From positions 1,302,001 to 1,366,000 of the forward strand of contig OY101124.1 in the NCBI GenBank assembly GCA_956465555.1: a stretch of DNA of 64,000 nucleotides, given 5' to 3'. The notes under the pieces were generated by a model that saw only the letters and a list, made by a program, of their open reading frames with translations, was not told the origin of the DNA and did no database searches. Source of the DNA: Nitzschia sp. pyKryTriq1. Lineage: Eukaryota > Bacillariophyta > Bacillariophyceae > Bacillariales > Bacillariaceae. Below are positions 36,007 to 46,076 of the stretch, piece by piece. The stretch's first letter is position 1, and every line of letters starts with the position of its first letter. Position numbers and translations under genes: made by a program.

Positions 36007-37563
36007 ATGGTGGAGCCCAATTTCTCCTCGAAAAATAATCTCAGAGGTGGTGCTAGCAATACGCGTAATATTCCGATCAAACGCCGCAAAGCAGGAGGGA
36101 AGCGGCCTTTCATTAGCACCCCCCTGTTCATCTTTTTCTCCTTCTTGGCGTTGATCGTGGTGGCGTACTTTGCCCTGATGATGCAAGTCTTTCAACATCA
36201 CTCAACGATATCCAATGCTGGTCCTCCTCCTTTACCTTTGCTACTTGGCAACACAACATCATTCGGCAACAACAAGAAGCGCGCTAGATACCAAGATTGG
36301 AAAGAGCTTGCTGTACAACTCGCGGCATTGCCAGCGGATCAGATTTTGGCAACCCTCAAGACGCAGGATCCTTTTGGCGTCCGTCAATTTGAGGAAAAAC
36401 TCAAACAGGCCGAGTCCGATCGGCAGGCCATTTTGCAACTGGAGGACATTCGACGACAAGGAGAGCATCCACTCTTTCCTTGTCCTGTCGACGAGCGCAT
36501 TACATTGCCAGATCAAAGAGATCACCAACGTTCCAAAAAGTATCGAGAAGGATTGCATCAATTGAAAACACAAAACAAGGAAGAGTTTGTGTTTCTCTTC
36601 TTTCAGCATCTTCGCAAGGCGGGCGGGACCAACTTTTGCACTTTGGCGGAACACAATCTTCTCAGGGCTCAAGTTCCATCGTAGTAAGTATAAACTGACC
36701 GAGGGTAGGATCGGATACAGCCATCGTCATTGATATTGATATCACCGTCCGACTGACTCTTCTCTCACTATTCCTTTGGTGTCGTTTTCAGCTTTTGCAT
36801 GCCTGACTTTCAGTGGAGCAAGAAAAAATGCGCCGGGTGTCTTCTGAAATTCTCCAACGAGGAAATGGCATCCAATATGTTTGAGGCGGGCCATAGAATA
36901 CTCGGCAACGAATGGGACAACTTTGCGGATCGCTTCTTTGACCTCCCGGCTGTATTTGCCACCTCGTTCCGTAGACCATTGGACCGTGCGCTTTCCCAGT
37001 TTCGTTTTGAATGCATAGAAGACCGAGGGTGTAAGTTCAAGAATGTCGAGCCGTGGTGGAAGAAAAGAACCGATTTGACGAATGTTTATACTTGGACATT
37101 TTCTGGATCGCCGATTCGAAAGATATCGGTCGGAAAGACAGCCGCAGACGCCAAAAAACGCCAAGAAGCGATTGCCAAAGCCCTTGACACAGTTGCCAAA
37201 TACGACCTGGTGATGGTAATGGAGTGGCTAGCCTATGCACCGGAACATGTCCGAGACGTTCTCGGCTTTCGAGACACGACCACAATGACGGAACGGATCC
37301 GACCTCATATCGGCCAGGCCAAGCGTAATGATGGGCAGGAACACAATCAGCTGGGTGCTGCTGGAATTGCCAAGGCGAGTTGGACCCCAGGGGAATATTT
37401 ATCCGCCGAGCAATACAAAATCATGAGCGAAGATCTTGCTTTGGATGAAATCCTTACCGATGCTGCTCGTCGCATGTTTCTGGAGCGCATTGTGTGCGAT
37501 GACATGTCCGAGGACAAGTTTACTACAACTAGTACTATGGATACCCTCGTTCTTCCGCAATGA
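36007..37563 (+). CDS. Type II membrane sulfotransferase-like protein
   Basis: Exons 36007-36683 and 36792-37563, phase 2; 482 residues. Near the N-terminus a basic stretch precedes one membrane segment (about 37-60, FISTPLFIFFSFLALIVVAY), as in Golgi type II enzymes. HLRKAGGTNFC (about 200-210) fits the 5'-phosphosulfate-binding loop, and FRRPLDRALSQF (about 283-294) fits the 3'-phosphate-binding motif (R-x-P-x-x-R-x-x-S type). The expected reaction is transfer of sulfate from PAPS to a glycan or protein in the Golgi; the acceptor cannot be read from sequence. The intron splits a TAC codon, and splicing removes an apparent TAG, which supports the model. Confidence 0.8.
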
Positions 37564-37908
37564 AATCGGGTAGTTGCAAAGTAGTAGTTTGGTAAAATTT
37601 TAAGATGAAACAGCTTAACACTGTGCTGTCTGTACCTGTAATTACTTTGCACACTCATGGATGAACAAGAATCTTCGTCCCTGTACTGGACTCGTATCAT
37701 AGCCTACTACTCCGGGTAGATGATGGAAGACTATCGCTCTAGTAGTGACTGACTGTCGACAGTAGAGATGGTCGTATTGAAAATTGTTATATATTTTACC
37801 GTTTAAGCAAGCAAGCAAGCAATATCCTGTCTTGCTTGTCGATTGTCGATTCCGGCCTGTCAACAAGCACAGACGCCACTTCTTAAAACTTCAGAGAGTA
37901 CCAGGTAC
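37564..37908. other. Convergent intergenic region
   Basis: 345 bases between converging genes; contains an AAGC tandem run at about 37806-37821. No gene seen. Confidence 0.6.
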
Positions 37909-38589
37909 CTAGTAGTATCTGATAAAGCGACAAATACTCGATATTCTTGGACATGATGATATGTTGGATTGTCTCTGCGCAGTGGTGGTGGTGGTGGTGG
38001 CGGCGGAAGGCGGTGTTGCTTGTGGAGTACTCGTAGCAGTAGTGTTCTTGCTGATGAATAGCATGTCACGCCGGCAACATGGACACGACGATTGGACTTG
38101 GAGCCAAGCTGACAAGCAGGAGTGATGATACAGATTGTTGCAGCACTTGCGCGATCCAGAAACGACTACTTCCTTGTGTTCGAAGTCATTCAAGCAGATG
38201 GAGCAGCATGTACTCGTACTTGTAGGGGTGGCATCGGTGTTGCCCTGGTGCGCATCCTTCGCTTTTGATGGAAGGTCAAGAGCAACAAAAATGGAAACAT
38301 TCAGACACCTTTGAATTCGGGCATCCCGCTGAGCTGGAGTCTCCTCCTCTTGCCACCAATAAGTACAAGAAGAATCTCCTTCGCCTTGGAATAGTTCTGG
38401 ATATCGTTTGGACAGCGCGCAGAGAGCACGGGCAAAAACTTCCACCAGCGCCATCAACAACGCCAAAGTGATGAGGCAATCTCGGAACGACGGTTCCATC
38501 GGGCTGTCTTCCACTGTCGAAGATGATGATGACGACTCCATAGACACAGGAAACATTAAGATTGATTGTATGCTTTGAAAGAGTGACAT
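37909..38589 (-). CDS. RING-H2 finger protein with a hydrophobic segment
   Basis: Single exon, 226 residues, ATG at 38589. The RING-H2 finger is at about 133-180: CSICLNDF, an inner spacer, CCNNLYHHSCLSAWL and CPCCRRDM, with the Cys/His order of E3 ubiquitin ligases. An N-terminal hydrophobic stretch (CLITLALLMALVEVFARAL, about 39-57) may anchor it in a membrane. The C-terminal 40 residues are Thr/Ala-rich. It probably works as a membrane-bound ubiquitin ligase; the substrate is unknown. Confidence 0.82.
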   Translation of the reverse strand: MSLFQSIQSILMFPVSMESSSSSSTVEDSPMEPSFRDCLITLALLMALVEVFARALCALSKRYPELFQGEGDSSCTYWWQEEETPAQRDARIQRCLNVSIFVALDLPSKAKDAHQGNTDATPTSTSTCCSICLNDFEHKEVVVSGSRKCCNNLYHHSCLSAWLQVQSSCPCCRRDMLFISKNTTATSTPQATPPSAATTTTTTAQRQSNISSCPRISSICRFIRYY

Positions 38590-39476
38590 GATGGTATTTT
38601 ATTATTCTGGTCGGTACATATAAGGAAGGTCGAAGAACCGATATTTGCTCGATGTTACGATGTTTTGAAGCATCAACAACAACGCGAAAGATTATGTCTC
38701 GTTTTATCATCTCTCGCGATGAGAGCGATGCGAGATCGATGCGAGGATGCTTCAAAAGCGGCACCTCCTGTGCAACTTTTCAAGCATTCTCGTCGACACA
38801 GTATGCATACCTGGTACAGTACTGGTACTGTCTGTACGTTTTCTACCGTAACTGGAACCACGTACACGGTGTACCAGCGGTACTCATCCTGGGGTCGGGT
38901 ACGTTCTACTGTATGTTACGTACCGGTACGTGTAGGCACTGCACTGGTACATAGACAGACGTGCTCGTCGCAGTAGACACGTTACGCGCAGATACCGGTA
39001 CCAGTACATACTTGTACTTGTACTTGTACTTGTTCTTGTACGGTACCAGTACCAGGTCTACAAGTACCTGGTACGGCCGCCTCGCCTGTTGACATTTAAA
39101 GCTGATAACCTATTCGAAATTGCGCAGTACGACTACAGTAGTGCCATACCGAACCGGTACAGATGGAGAATTCTTTGCAACTCGACGACTCTCTATCATC
39201 ACTCGTCAAGACCGGACTTGTTTCAAACATTCAGACCTTTGAGACTAGTAGACTAATGAATGAAAAATGAAACTGGTAAAGGCCATACTCTGCATGGTAT
39301 TTGAAGAGGAAACAACAAGCCACCTCACTTTCTGCTACTTCGCTGAGATTGGTGCAAATCGATGCGCTATTGGACTGCTCCTCTAGTAGTAGCTCTACTA
39401 CTAGAGCTACAGTAACAGTATACCCTACTCCTACTATTTTTCCTCCACACATGCTCGCCATGTCGAGAGGAGAGGA
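38590..39476. repeat. Intergenic region with strong GTAC-rich tract
   Basis: No gene in about 890 bases. 38805-39080 is one of the densest GTAC tracts of the window (GGTACC, TACTTGTACTTGTAC, GTACCAGTACC). 39380-39425 is CTAG-rich. Confidence 0.65.
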
Positions 39477-41774
39477 CTAGGTTTCCCAATCGTCTCCTGG
39501 CTTTGGTATCCTAGATAGGACTCGGATACGTCGATGCCGCAATCCCCAAGAACGTACCTTTTGTTTATCAAGTCCCAGTCTCCAAGCAATTGCAATGGCG
39601 GATATATCTCCATTGAGAAAATCTGACTCTAGCAACTCCCGAAAGAGATTCTCGTCTGCTTCTGGGAGTCCGCCAGATATGGTCGTCACAACTGGTGTCG
39701 TAGATGAGGAGTCAGCTGCCGCTACAACAGGTGCTATATCATCGTGATCAATTCCAACCACCACAAAGTATTCTTGAAGTTGTGCGAGGACACGATGCGA
39801 TATCAACCATACCGCCATGGCATAGAGTTGTTCTTCCATTTCTTCCTTCCAGTGATGTGGGAGATGATGAAGATTATGATGATCTTGTTGCACCGCTCCT
39901 TTTGCAGTCGGACCAAGATTTCCTTTCGTTGATAATATTTCTTCGGACGTGAGACCCATTGAGGAGTGGCCGACATCTGACCGGAACATTCCTCCTCCAC
40001 CGCCTCCTCTACTAGACAGTAAACTCTCACGCAACCACGCTCCTTCCTCATTTTCAATATTTGTGAGTAAAGACATGGCGGCACCTAGTGTTTTGGCCCG
40101 CGTCAAAAAAGCAACCACGCGGAACAAGTGCACGCCACTGCCAAAGAGCTGAGAGAATTCTAAACCCAGCTGTGGAATTCGATCGACTTGATTGCAGGCC
40201 AACCTGGATTGACGAGAAACCACTGGAGACATTACGCAGGCTCCGTGTGTTACCAAATAGGAAGCCATTTCCAGAGTTGTGTAGAGAGGTAGATTGGCAT
40301 CCAAAGCAATTTCTGTCAGTGGTTTCTGGGCATTGACTGTCAATAGAAGCTGTTGGAGCCGTTGTGGGGGCGCCGAGCCAGAGGATTGAAGTGCTTGCAA
40401 AAGACCCGAGGGAGACGCATGCGGAAAAAGGAGAGTGTAGTACGGTCGTACAGTGGGATTGTCCACTGCATAGGACGGTTTCGGTGCAGCTGCCTCCACG
40501 GGAATGGCAATATGTTGGTTGACATACACTACTCCATCTCGTTCAATCAACAGGGATGTAGGTGTGGAAGGGTAGATATGATCGTTTCTCGAAAGCGAGT
40601 GAAACATCTGAACCAGCTCTCTTACAAGATTTCCGTAGTGTTTTGGGACACCAGCGCTTGGTTTCGGAGGCAGGGCTGCGAGCATTAGTTCCAAGATCTC
40701 CTGTTCTTTCTCCTGCTCTTCTTCAATAGTAAATTCTTGTTGTTGAGCTGGAATCAGCATCTCTTCGGCCAACACAGACGCGCTGAGTGATGTTTGACGT
40801 TTATGCCGCGGCCGCCGCTCCGATGCCGATTGAGTAGATTTTGCTGTCATCACTGACGCCGAGCTGGAGGCGTTAGCAGCACCTTGCTTGCTTGTTTTCA
40901 TAGCTGTACTGGCTGCTTTTTTCTCTTCCCACTTCTTCTGGTGGTCGTTCCGTATTTGAAAGAAATGGTTCGCTTGTAAAGATATGTACTGACACCTTCT
41001 CTCTTCTCGCTCAAGTACCCGACAATATCGAGCGAGCGAAATGTGGACCCGACGAATGGATAGGAAAGCGGAGGAGACTCTCCCCCTTGTGGAAGAATTC
41101 TTTCTGTTTCGATGATGTTCGGCTTCAGGAGTAGAGATCGAAGCTGCTGCCGTGCTTTCTCTGACATATCGTTGAATGTCAAGCTGATCCTCCGTGGCCG
41201 AATCGAGCCAACTTCCTGCAGAAAATTGAACTGACTCGTGGCTCATGGGAGTCGACATAGCAACAATCACACTGAAAAGCACCAGTTGATTATTATTCTG
41301 CTGTTGTTGGTCGTCGTTGTTGTTGTTGACCACGACTCCTGCTGATGGTGGATCCTCCTGCCCGTCATCCCCTTGCATCAATACGGCTCTGCAACAAAAA
41401 ACCGTTCCATTCACGGAAAGAGTCATAGGATTGCCACACAGAGCTTTCTTGGTCCGGAACAGTTTTGCCATTTGTCGGGCTGTCAGCGTAAAGAAGAGAT
41501 CGTCATCGGAATGCAGCTCCTTTTCCGGAGGAGGAGGGTGGTTCACATTATGACTCGCACTATTTTGGATGTTCCACTTGGTAGTGCTGGATCGCGGACT
41601 CTCTGAGGGTTGAGTGGGATAGCGAGCGACGAGCTTTGCGCCCGATCCCCTCTGGTCCACCACGAGGGCAACGCCGAGAACACGGAATGGTCGATCTTCG
41701 TTCTCCTTGGCGGAAGGCGACGAAGATTCGAGTAATAGAGGCTCGTTTATTTCCTGGGGGGCGCTGGCGTTCAT
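39477..41774 (-). CDS. NPRL3: NPRL3-like subunit of the GATOR1 complex
   Basis: Single exon, 765 residues, ATG at 41774. NPRL3 is part of GATOR1 (SEACIT in yeast), which restrains TORC1 when amino acids are short. Family blocks: FRVLGVALVVDQRGSGAKLVARYP near the start; ARQMAKLFRTKKALCGNPMT and LSVNGTVFCCRAVLM in the first 140 residues; LFSVIVAMST; a central disordered insert; PYYTLLFPHASPSGLLQAL and LYTTLEMASYLVTHGACVMS (winged-helix-like); and a C-terminal HTH (ISAIAIAWRLGLDKQKVRSW). Asn/Gln-rich stretches are insertions relative to animal proteins. The family call rests on the N- and C-terminal motifs. Confidence 0.85.
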   Translation of the reverse strand: MNASAPQEINEPLLLESSSPSAKENEDRPFRVLGVALVVDQRGSGAKLVARYPTQPSESPRSSTTKWNIQNSASHNVNHPPPPEKELHSDDDLFFTLTARQMAKLFRTKKALCGNPMTLSVNGTVFCCRAVLMQGDDGQEDPPSAGVVVNNNNDDQQQQNNNQLVLFSVIVAMSTPMSHESVQFSAGSWLDSATEDQLDIQRYVRESTAAASISTPEAEHHRNRKNSSTRGRVSSAFLSIRRVHISLARYCRVLEREERRCQYISLQANHFFQIRNDHQKKWEEKKAASTAMKTSKQGAANASSSASVMTAKSTQSASERRPRHKRQTSLSASVLAEEMLIPAQQQEFTIEEEQEKEQEILELMLAALPPKPSAGVPKHYGNLVRELVQMFHSLSRNDHIYPSTPTSLLIERDGVVYVNQHIAIPVEAAAPKPSYAVDNPTVRPYYTLLFPHASPSGLLQALQSSGSAPPQRLQQLLLTVNAQKPLTEIALDANLPLYTTLEMASYLVTHGACVMSPVVSRQSRLACNQVDRIPQLGLEFSQLFGSGVHLFRVVAFLTRAKTLGAAMSLLTNIENEEGAWLRESLLSSRGGGGGGMFRSDVGHSSMGLTSEEILSTKGNLGPTAKGAVQQDHHNLHHLPHHWKEEMEEQLYAMAVWLISHRVLAQLQEYFVVVGIDHDDIAPVVAAADSSSTTPVVTTISGGLPEADENLFRELLESDFLNGDISAIAIAWRLGLDKQKVRSWGLRHRRIRVLSRIPKPGDDWET

Positions 41775-42997
41775 GATGTCTTTGTTCTGTTGTGGGTTAT
41801 CTTGGACACACGAAATCCAACTCCACCACCACCACCATCATCATCGACCTTTTTGATCTAGTCTACTCGTGCGGTACGAACTGTGAACTGTATGACGAGG
41901 ATTGATTTACACTCTCTCCTGGCAAATATAAACGTGATGGTCTGATCCAGTATCTTACGTAGTAAAATACCGGTACGAGTAGCATTACATCGGAGGTCTG
42001 CCACCAAATCGCCTCGATCATCACGATAATAACGCAGTCAACAGGGTGGCGGCGGCGGCGGCGGACGCCAAGAGAACGACCCCTTCGACTGGCTCCAGTC
42101 ACATGCAGTCGACCGAGTCGTCAGTTCAAGTTCAACAAAACTAACAACAATGCATCACTCAAAACCACAACTAAATTTTTTTTAAAACACGAGCCCTCTA
42201 TTATAGCAACTAGTAGAGTAGGAGTCGTAGACTAGTAGAGTAGAAAGAATATAGTGGATCTACCCTAGGATGATCCCTCGCTCACGTTTTGTCATTCTCC
42301 TTGTTTGTGGTCCATTTTGTTCCCCACCACGTGCCCGGTCCTTTCCACAATATGTACAGGTATACTAGTATACGTACTACGTACTACGTACTCTACAACA
42401 TCGAAAAGCAGCGAAATAGTAGAGAGCTACTACTCTAGAGTAGAGAGTAGGTTAGGGCTCCGTAGATGCCTAATTGAGAGCTATTGCGTTGTTTAAAAAG
42501 TACATACTCGTATATATTCTACGAAGTGTTTCCATATCCCCGCTACAGCAACGAACAAGTATACAGCCAGTACTCGAGAGTAGGGGGGCAAACACTATTT
42601 CGTACTCTACCTCTACTTTAGCAGTGGAATCTCGAATGGTAGCCGTAGAGAAGCCAACTGTAGAGAATAGAGCAATTTGTGACCTCATTCAAAGTCTTCT
42701 GACATCAGGAATATCGTCGGGCCGCCTATGCCTGTGCTTGTACTATACCTACTAGCACGGTCTCAAATCAATGAGATGGGCGCCTCTTCAATTGACGACC
42801 ATGTTCCTGGTGAGAATACGTGTCTCTAAAGCAACAAAAGCGGAGGAGAGATGAGCGAGTTAGCAACTCCTAACATGATAATGTGACTGCTCTCGTGCGA
42901 ATCTAGGACTGGGCGCAAGGTCGCGATGTACGTGGGTAGTTTTCAGGTGTATGGTACTGGCTTCAAGAAGTCGGGCATGCATCCATCCATCCATCCT
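41775..42997. other. Intergenic region with CTAG patches
   Basis: No gene in 1.2 kb. CTAG-type words at 42205-42260 and 42416-42450, a TACGTACTACGTAC patch at 42370-42392 and a CATC run at 42980-42996. A GGC run at 42047-42064 is simple sequence. Confidence 0.6.
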
Positions 42998-45286
42998 TCA
43001 TCCAGAATTTGGCATTTCGGGCATTTCGGACTCTAACATGTAATCCACTCTGAGCTGTCGTTTGTCGAACCATCTTCCAGCTAGATTTTGAGCACATTGG
43101 ACAGCTGCATCCACAGTGTCAAAACTGGCATAGATCTGTCCACCTGGCTTATCCGACATCACAGTCACCGATAAGATCTTTCCAAACTTGGAACATTCTT
43201 CCTCAAATTCTTCCTTGACTTCGGTAGGCCACATATCGCCCGTTTCTTCGTCCTTGTCGAACATGTTGTGGACAAGAATGTGCTGGGTGGGAACTTCCGA
43301 TCCTCCGATCATCTTCACTTCGGGTGTGGATGGTGCTTGACCGGGAGTTGTCGACGACTGCTCTGCTGTGATTGTGGCTCGAGCTTCCGCAACAGTTGGC
43401 ACGGCTGCTGCACTTGGTTTGGTAGCCTGCACACCAGCCATGGCTGCATCGAGTGCTCGCTCCGCAGTCGCAGAGATGGTGGAGTTGGCTACTGCAGCAT
43501 CGGTGATTCCAGACATTTGTGCCAGAACAACTAATGCCTTTTGAGCCCTTCTAGCGGCGTCTTCTGGAAATTCTTCAGACGTAACAATCTCTACCCCTTG
43601 AACCGTCGAAGTCTGACTTGCCCAGCCAGTCTTGATGGGCCGCCCAGCTAGAGATTGATTCGACATTGTTTGGATCGCGAGGTTTGCCTCCTTTGGATCC
43701 CGGTACGTCAAGAAAGCGTAGCCCCTGCTGGTTCTGGTAGAGGGATCCATTTGCATACTAACTTTCTCCAGCTGCCCGAATTGAGAGAACAGGGCAAAAA
43801 TATGCTCATCGGAGACGCTGGGATCAAGGCCACCGATGTATACTTTCTGGGCTTCGATAAGTCTACCATCTGAGGACAAGAGTGGTTTCGAACTTGCCGA
43901 GGTCCCCATCATGGATGCTGTGACAATGGAAGAACTAGCCTGAATAACATAATTCTTCTCTGCCTCGGAAGGTTTCACTAAAATAGGAAAACGCTGAAAG
44001 TCAGGAGCTTGTCCAGCAACACCGACCGCTTTGTTGACATCTTCAATACGGCCCAGTTGTACATATGCGCACCCCTTGTGGTTCCCTGTTCTCTTGTCTC
44101 GCAGGAGAATCACTTCTCTGACTTCACAGCCCACTTTCCTTCTAAAATAGCGTCGAACGTCCTTCTCTGTTGCACGCATGACCAGCTGCGAGACGAAAAC
44201 GGTGCGCTGGTCTTTGGAAAAGGTAGATTCGTCCTCTTTTCCACCAATATGTTCTTGCGGATCTTCACTGGAAGACGACGACGATGATGAAGACGACGAC
44301 GATGAATGCGAACGGCGGCTACCAGAGTGTCTGCTTCGGCGACTTCCACTGCCACTGCCTCGAGATCCTCGAGTCGCATCACCGTGCCCCCCGGAACCGC
44401 TCCTTCTCCCGGAGCCACTCCTTCTACCAGAGTCGCTTCGCTTTCGTTTCTCCCCGCTGCGCCCTCTTTCCCTACTGTTTTTGCTGTCGCGGCTTCTACG
44501 GGGAGATCGGGAGCGCGGTCGACTCTCTGATCTCGAGCTCAGGCTGCGGTGCGAGTGGGAACTGCGGGAACCACTTAGACTTCGCCCACGTCTATCTCGA
44601 TGGCCTCTTGGACTTCTCGAGCGGAAACCACTGTAATCGTATTCTCCGCGGGGCGGCGGGCCTCTTCTATCCGGAGGACCTCTCAAATCTCTGGGAGGAT
44701 GAGGTTCCCCGCGATAATCATCGGGCCAAGGCGGCCCCCCTCGATACTGCGGCGGTGGTGGACCTCGACCTCCTGGATGATGATGGCGGTGGCGACCTTC
44801 TCCTGTGTTTTCGTACGGCATGGGATCTCCGTTTTGTTGGGCCTCTCGATTCATTCGTCGCCGCTCACGTTTTCGTTTTCGGCCGCGGTCACTACTCTGC
44901 GGTTGGTAGTGGCGTTGGTTGCTGGAAGACTGGTAGGATGATTCCTTGTAAAGACCACCGCTTTCGTAAGACCTGGAATCACTCCGCGACTGCCCTGAAT
45001 TACCGTTCTCCTCAGTAGCTGGGTCTGTTGGAGGAGTCTCAGAGGTGGTCTTGGTATGTGATGGTATTCTCCTAGCCTCTTCCGATTGGGACGAGGAGGT
45101 AATCGTAGCCCCCCCCGTCGATGGGTGGTGGGAGCTGGCTCCTGTAGAATCTACGTGGTTTCCGGTACTAGTAGAGGAGTCTTCTTGACTCTTTTGCCTT
45201 ATTTTCTCGCGTAATTTATCGCGCAGACGTTCTTCCTCTTGTTGCAGCGCATTCGAGGGTTTTGTTTGGCTCTCTTTGCTGTCCAT
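42998..45286 (-). CDS. RBM39: RBM39/CAPER-like SR splicing factor with three RRMs
   Basis: Single exon; the ATG at 45286 gives 762 residues (the frame is open further up, but only from a GTG). The N-terminal part is Arg/Ser/Gly-rich (RSRSPRRSRD and similar). RRM1 (about 357-430) has VFVSQL and KGCAYVQL; RRM2 (about 477-553) has KVYIGGLD and SRGYAFLTY; the C-terminal RRM/UHM (about 670-760) has ILVHNMFD and GQIYASF, ending EMPNSG. The order RS domain, RRM, RRM, UHM is that of RBM39, which couples 3' splice-site recognition to U2AF-type partners. It lies head to head with NAT10, with 790 bases between starts. The many plus-strand frames here are antisense shadows. Confidence 0.93.
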   Translation of the reverse strand: MDSKESQTKPSNALQQEEERLRDKLREKIRQKSQEDSSTSTGNHVDSTGASSHHPSTGGATITSSSQSEEARRIPSHTKTTSETPPTDPATEENGNSGQSRSDSRSYESGGLYKESSYQSSSNQRHYQPQSSDRGRKRKRERRRMNREAQQNGDPMPYENTGEGRHRHHHPGGRGPPPPQYRGGPPWPDDYRGEPHPPRDLRGPPDRRGPPPRGEYDYSGFRSRSPRGHRDRRGRSLSGSRSSHSHRSLSSRSESRPRSRSPRRSRDSKNSRERGRSGEKRKRSDSGRRSGSGRRSGSGGHGDATRGSRGSGSGSRRSRHSGSRRSHSSSSSSSSSSSSSEDPQEHIGGKEDESTFSKDQRTVFVSQLVMRATEKDVRRYFRRKVGCEVREVILLRDKRTGNHKGCAYVQLGRIEDVNKAVGVAGQAPDFQRFPILVKPSEAEKNYVIQASSSIVTASMMGTSASSKPLLSSDGRLIEAQKVYIGGLDPSVSDEHIFALFSQFGQLEKVSMQMDPSTRTSRGYAFLTYRDPKEANLAIQTMSNQSLAGRPIKTGWASQTSTVQGVEIVTSEEFPEDAARRAQKALVVLAQMSGITDAAVANSTISATAERALDAAMAGVQATKPSAAAVPTVAEARATITAEQSSTTPGQAPSTPEVKMIGGSEVPTQHILVHNMFDKDEETGDMWPTEVKEEFEEECSKFGKILSVTVMSDKPGGQIYASFDTVDAAVQCAQNLAGRWFDKRQLRVDYMLESEMPEMPNSG

Positions 45287-46076
45287 CGCGGGGAATTGGG
45301 ACGGAAAGGGTAAGGAACAAAGGTTGCGATAGTCAAATAGACGTTGTCGACCGATGAAACGAAACACAAACCATTGAGGTCAATAGGCAGGGAGTAGTAT
45401 TGTAAATGCACAACAAATGCTTTTTTTGGGCTGCTTGTGTGCTTCTGTTTACCGGCATGCAGGCGGCATATTCTCGTTATCGTATTATCCATTCTTGTTG
45501 TACTGTACAGACAGTACATCAACGCACGGACGGCTAAAAAAAGCTTCACAAAACAGAGAGAACTTCGAGCCCCTCACGTTTGCGTGCGTTTCGCGTGTAG
45601 CAAATTCTACGTGGTGGTATGATGCTTGTATGGTACCAGGTACTATGCATGTGGGATTAGATCGCCCGCAAGGTCGGTGGTATTCTTCGGGGTTGTTCGT
45701 ATATTTTTTACTTACGTAGACTTGGACAGGCGGTAGAGTGTAGGCACAACATCATTACAAGACTTGGGAAGCGTTTTTTATCATCTGTCGCAATTACAGT
45801 TCAAGTAGGCGGTTGTGCTTCTATGTTGTGCGCGACGACACGCGCTCGAGATCCTTCGTTGTCGTTTGCAACCAACCACCGACCACCGACAAACAAAAGA
45901 AATTAGGGAGTGGTACCGGTAGACTACTTCAGTAGTTGATCCTCTACTTGTCCTGTCGTTCCCTCTCTTTCCCACACAAAGGATCATTCAACAACGAAGG
46001 CGAAGCTTCCCTCTAACTACGAACATACTACCGTCCGCCCGGAAGACATTGTCTCCATTCTGGAGGTTGAAAGAAG
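45287..46076. promoter_or_regulatory. Divergent promoter region of RBM39 and NAT10 genes
   Basis: 790 bases separating two start codons on opposite strands, both RNA-processing genes. GTACC-type words occur near 45630-45645 and 45910-45922. No further element recognised. Confidence 0.5.

Noticed and set aside
44178-45018. Long plus-strand frames opposite the RBM39-like gene
   Set aside because: Antisense of Arg/Ser-rich codons; the RRM motifs are on the minus strand.
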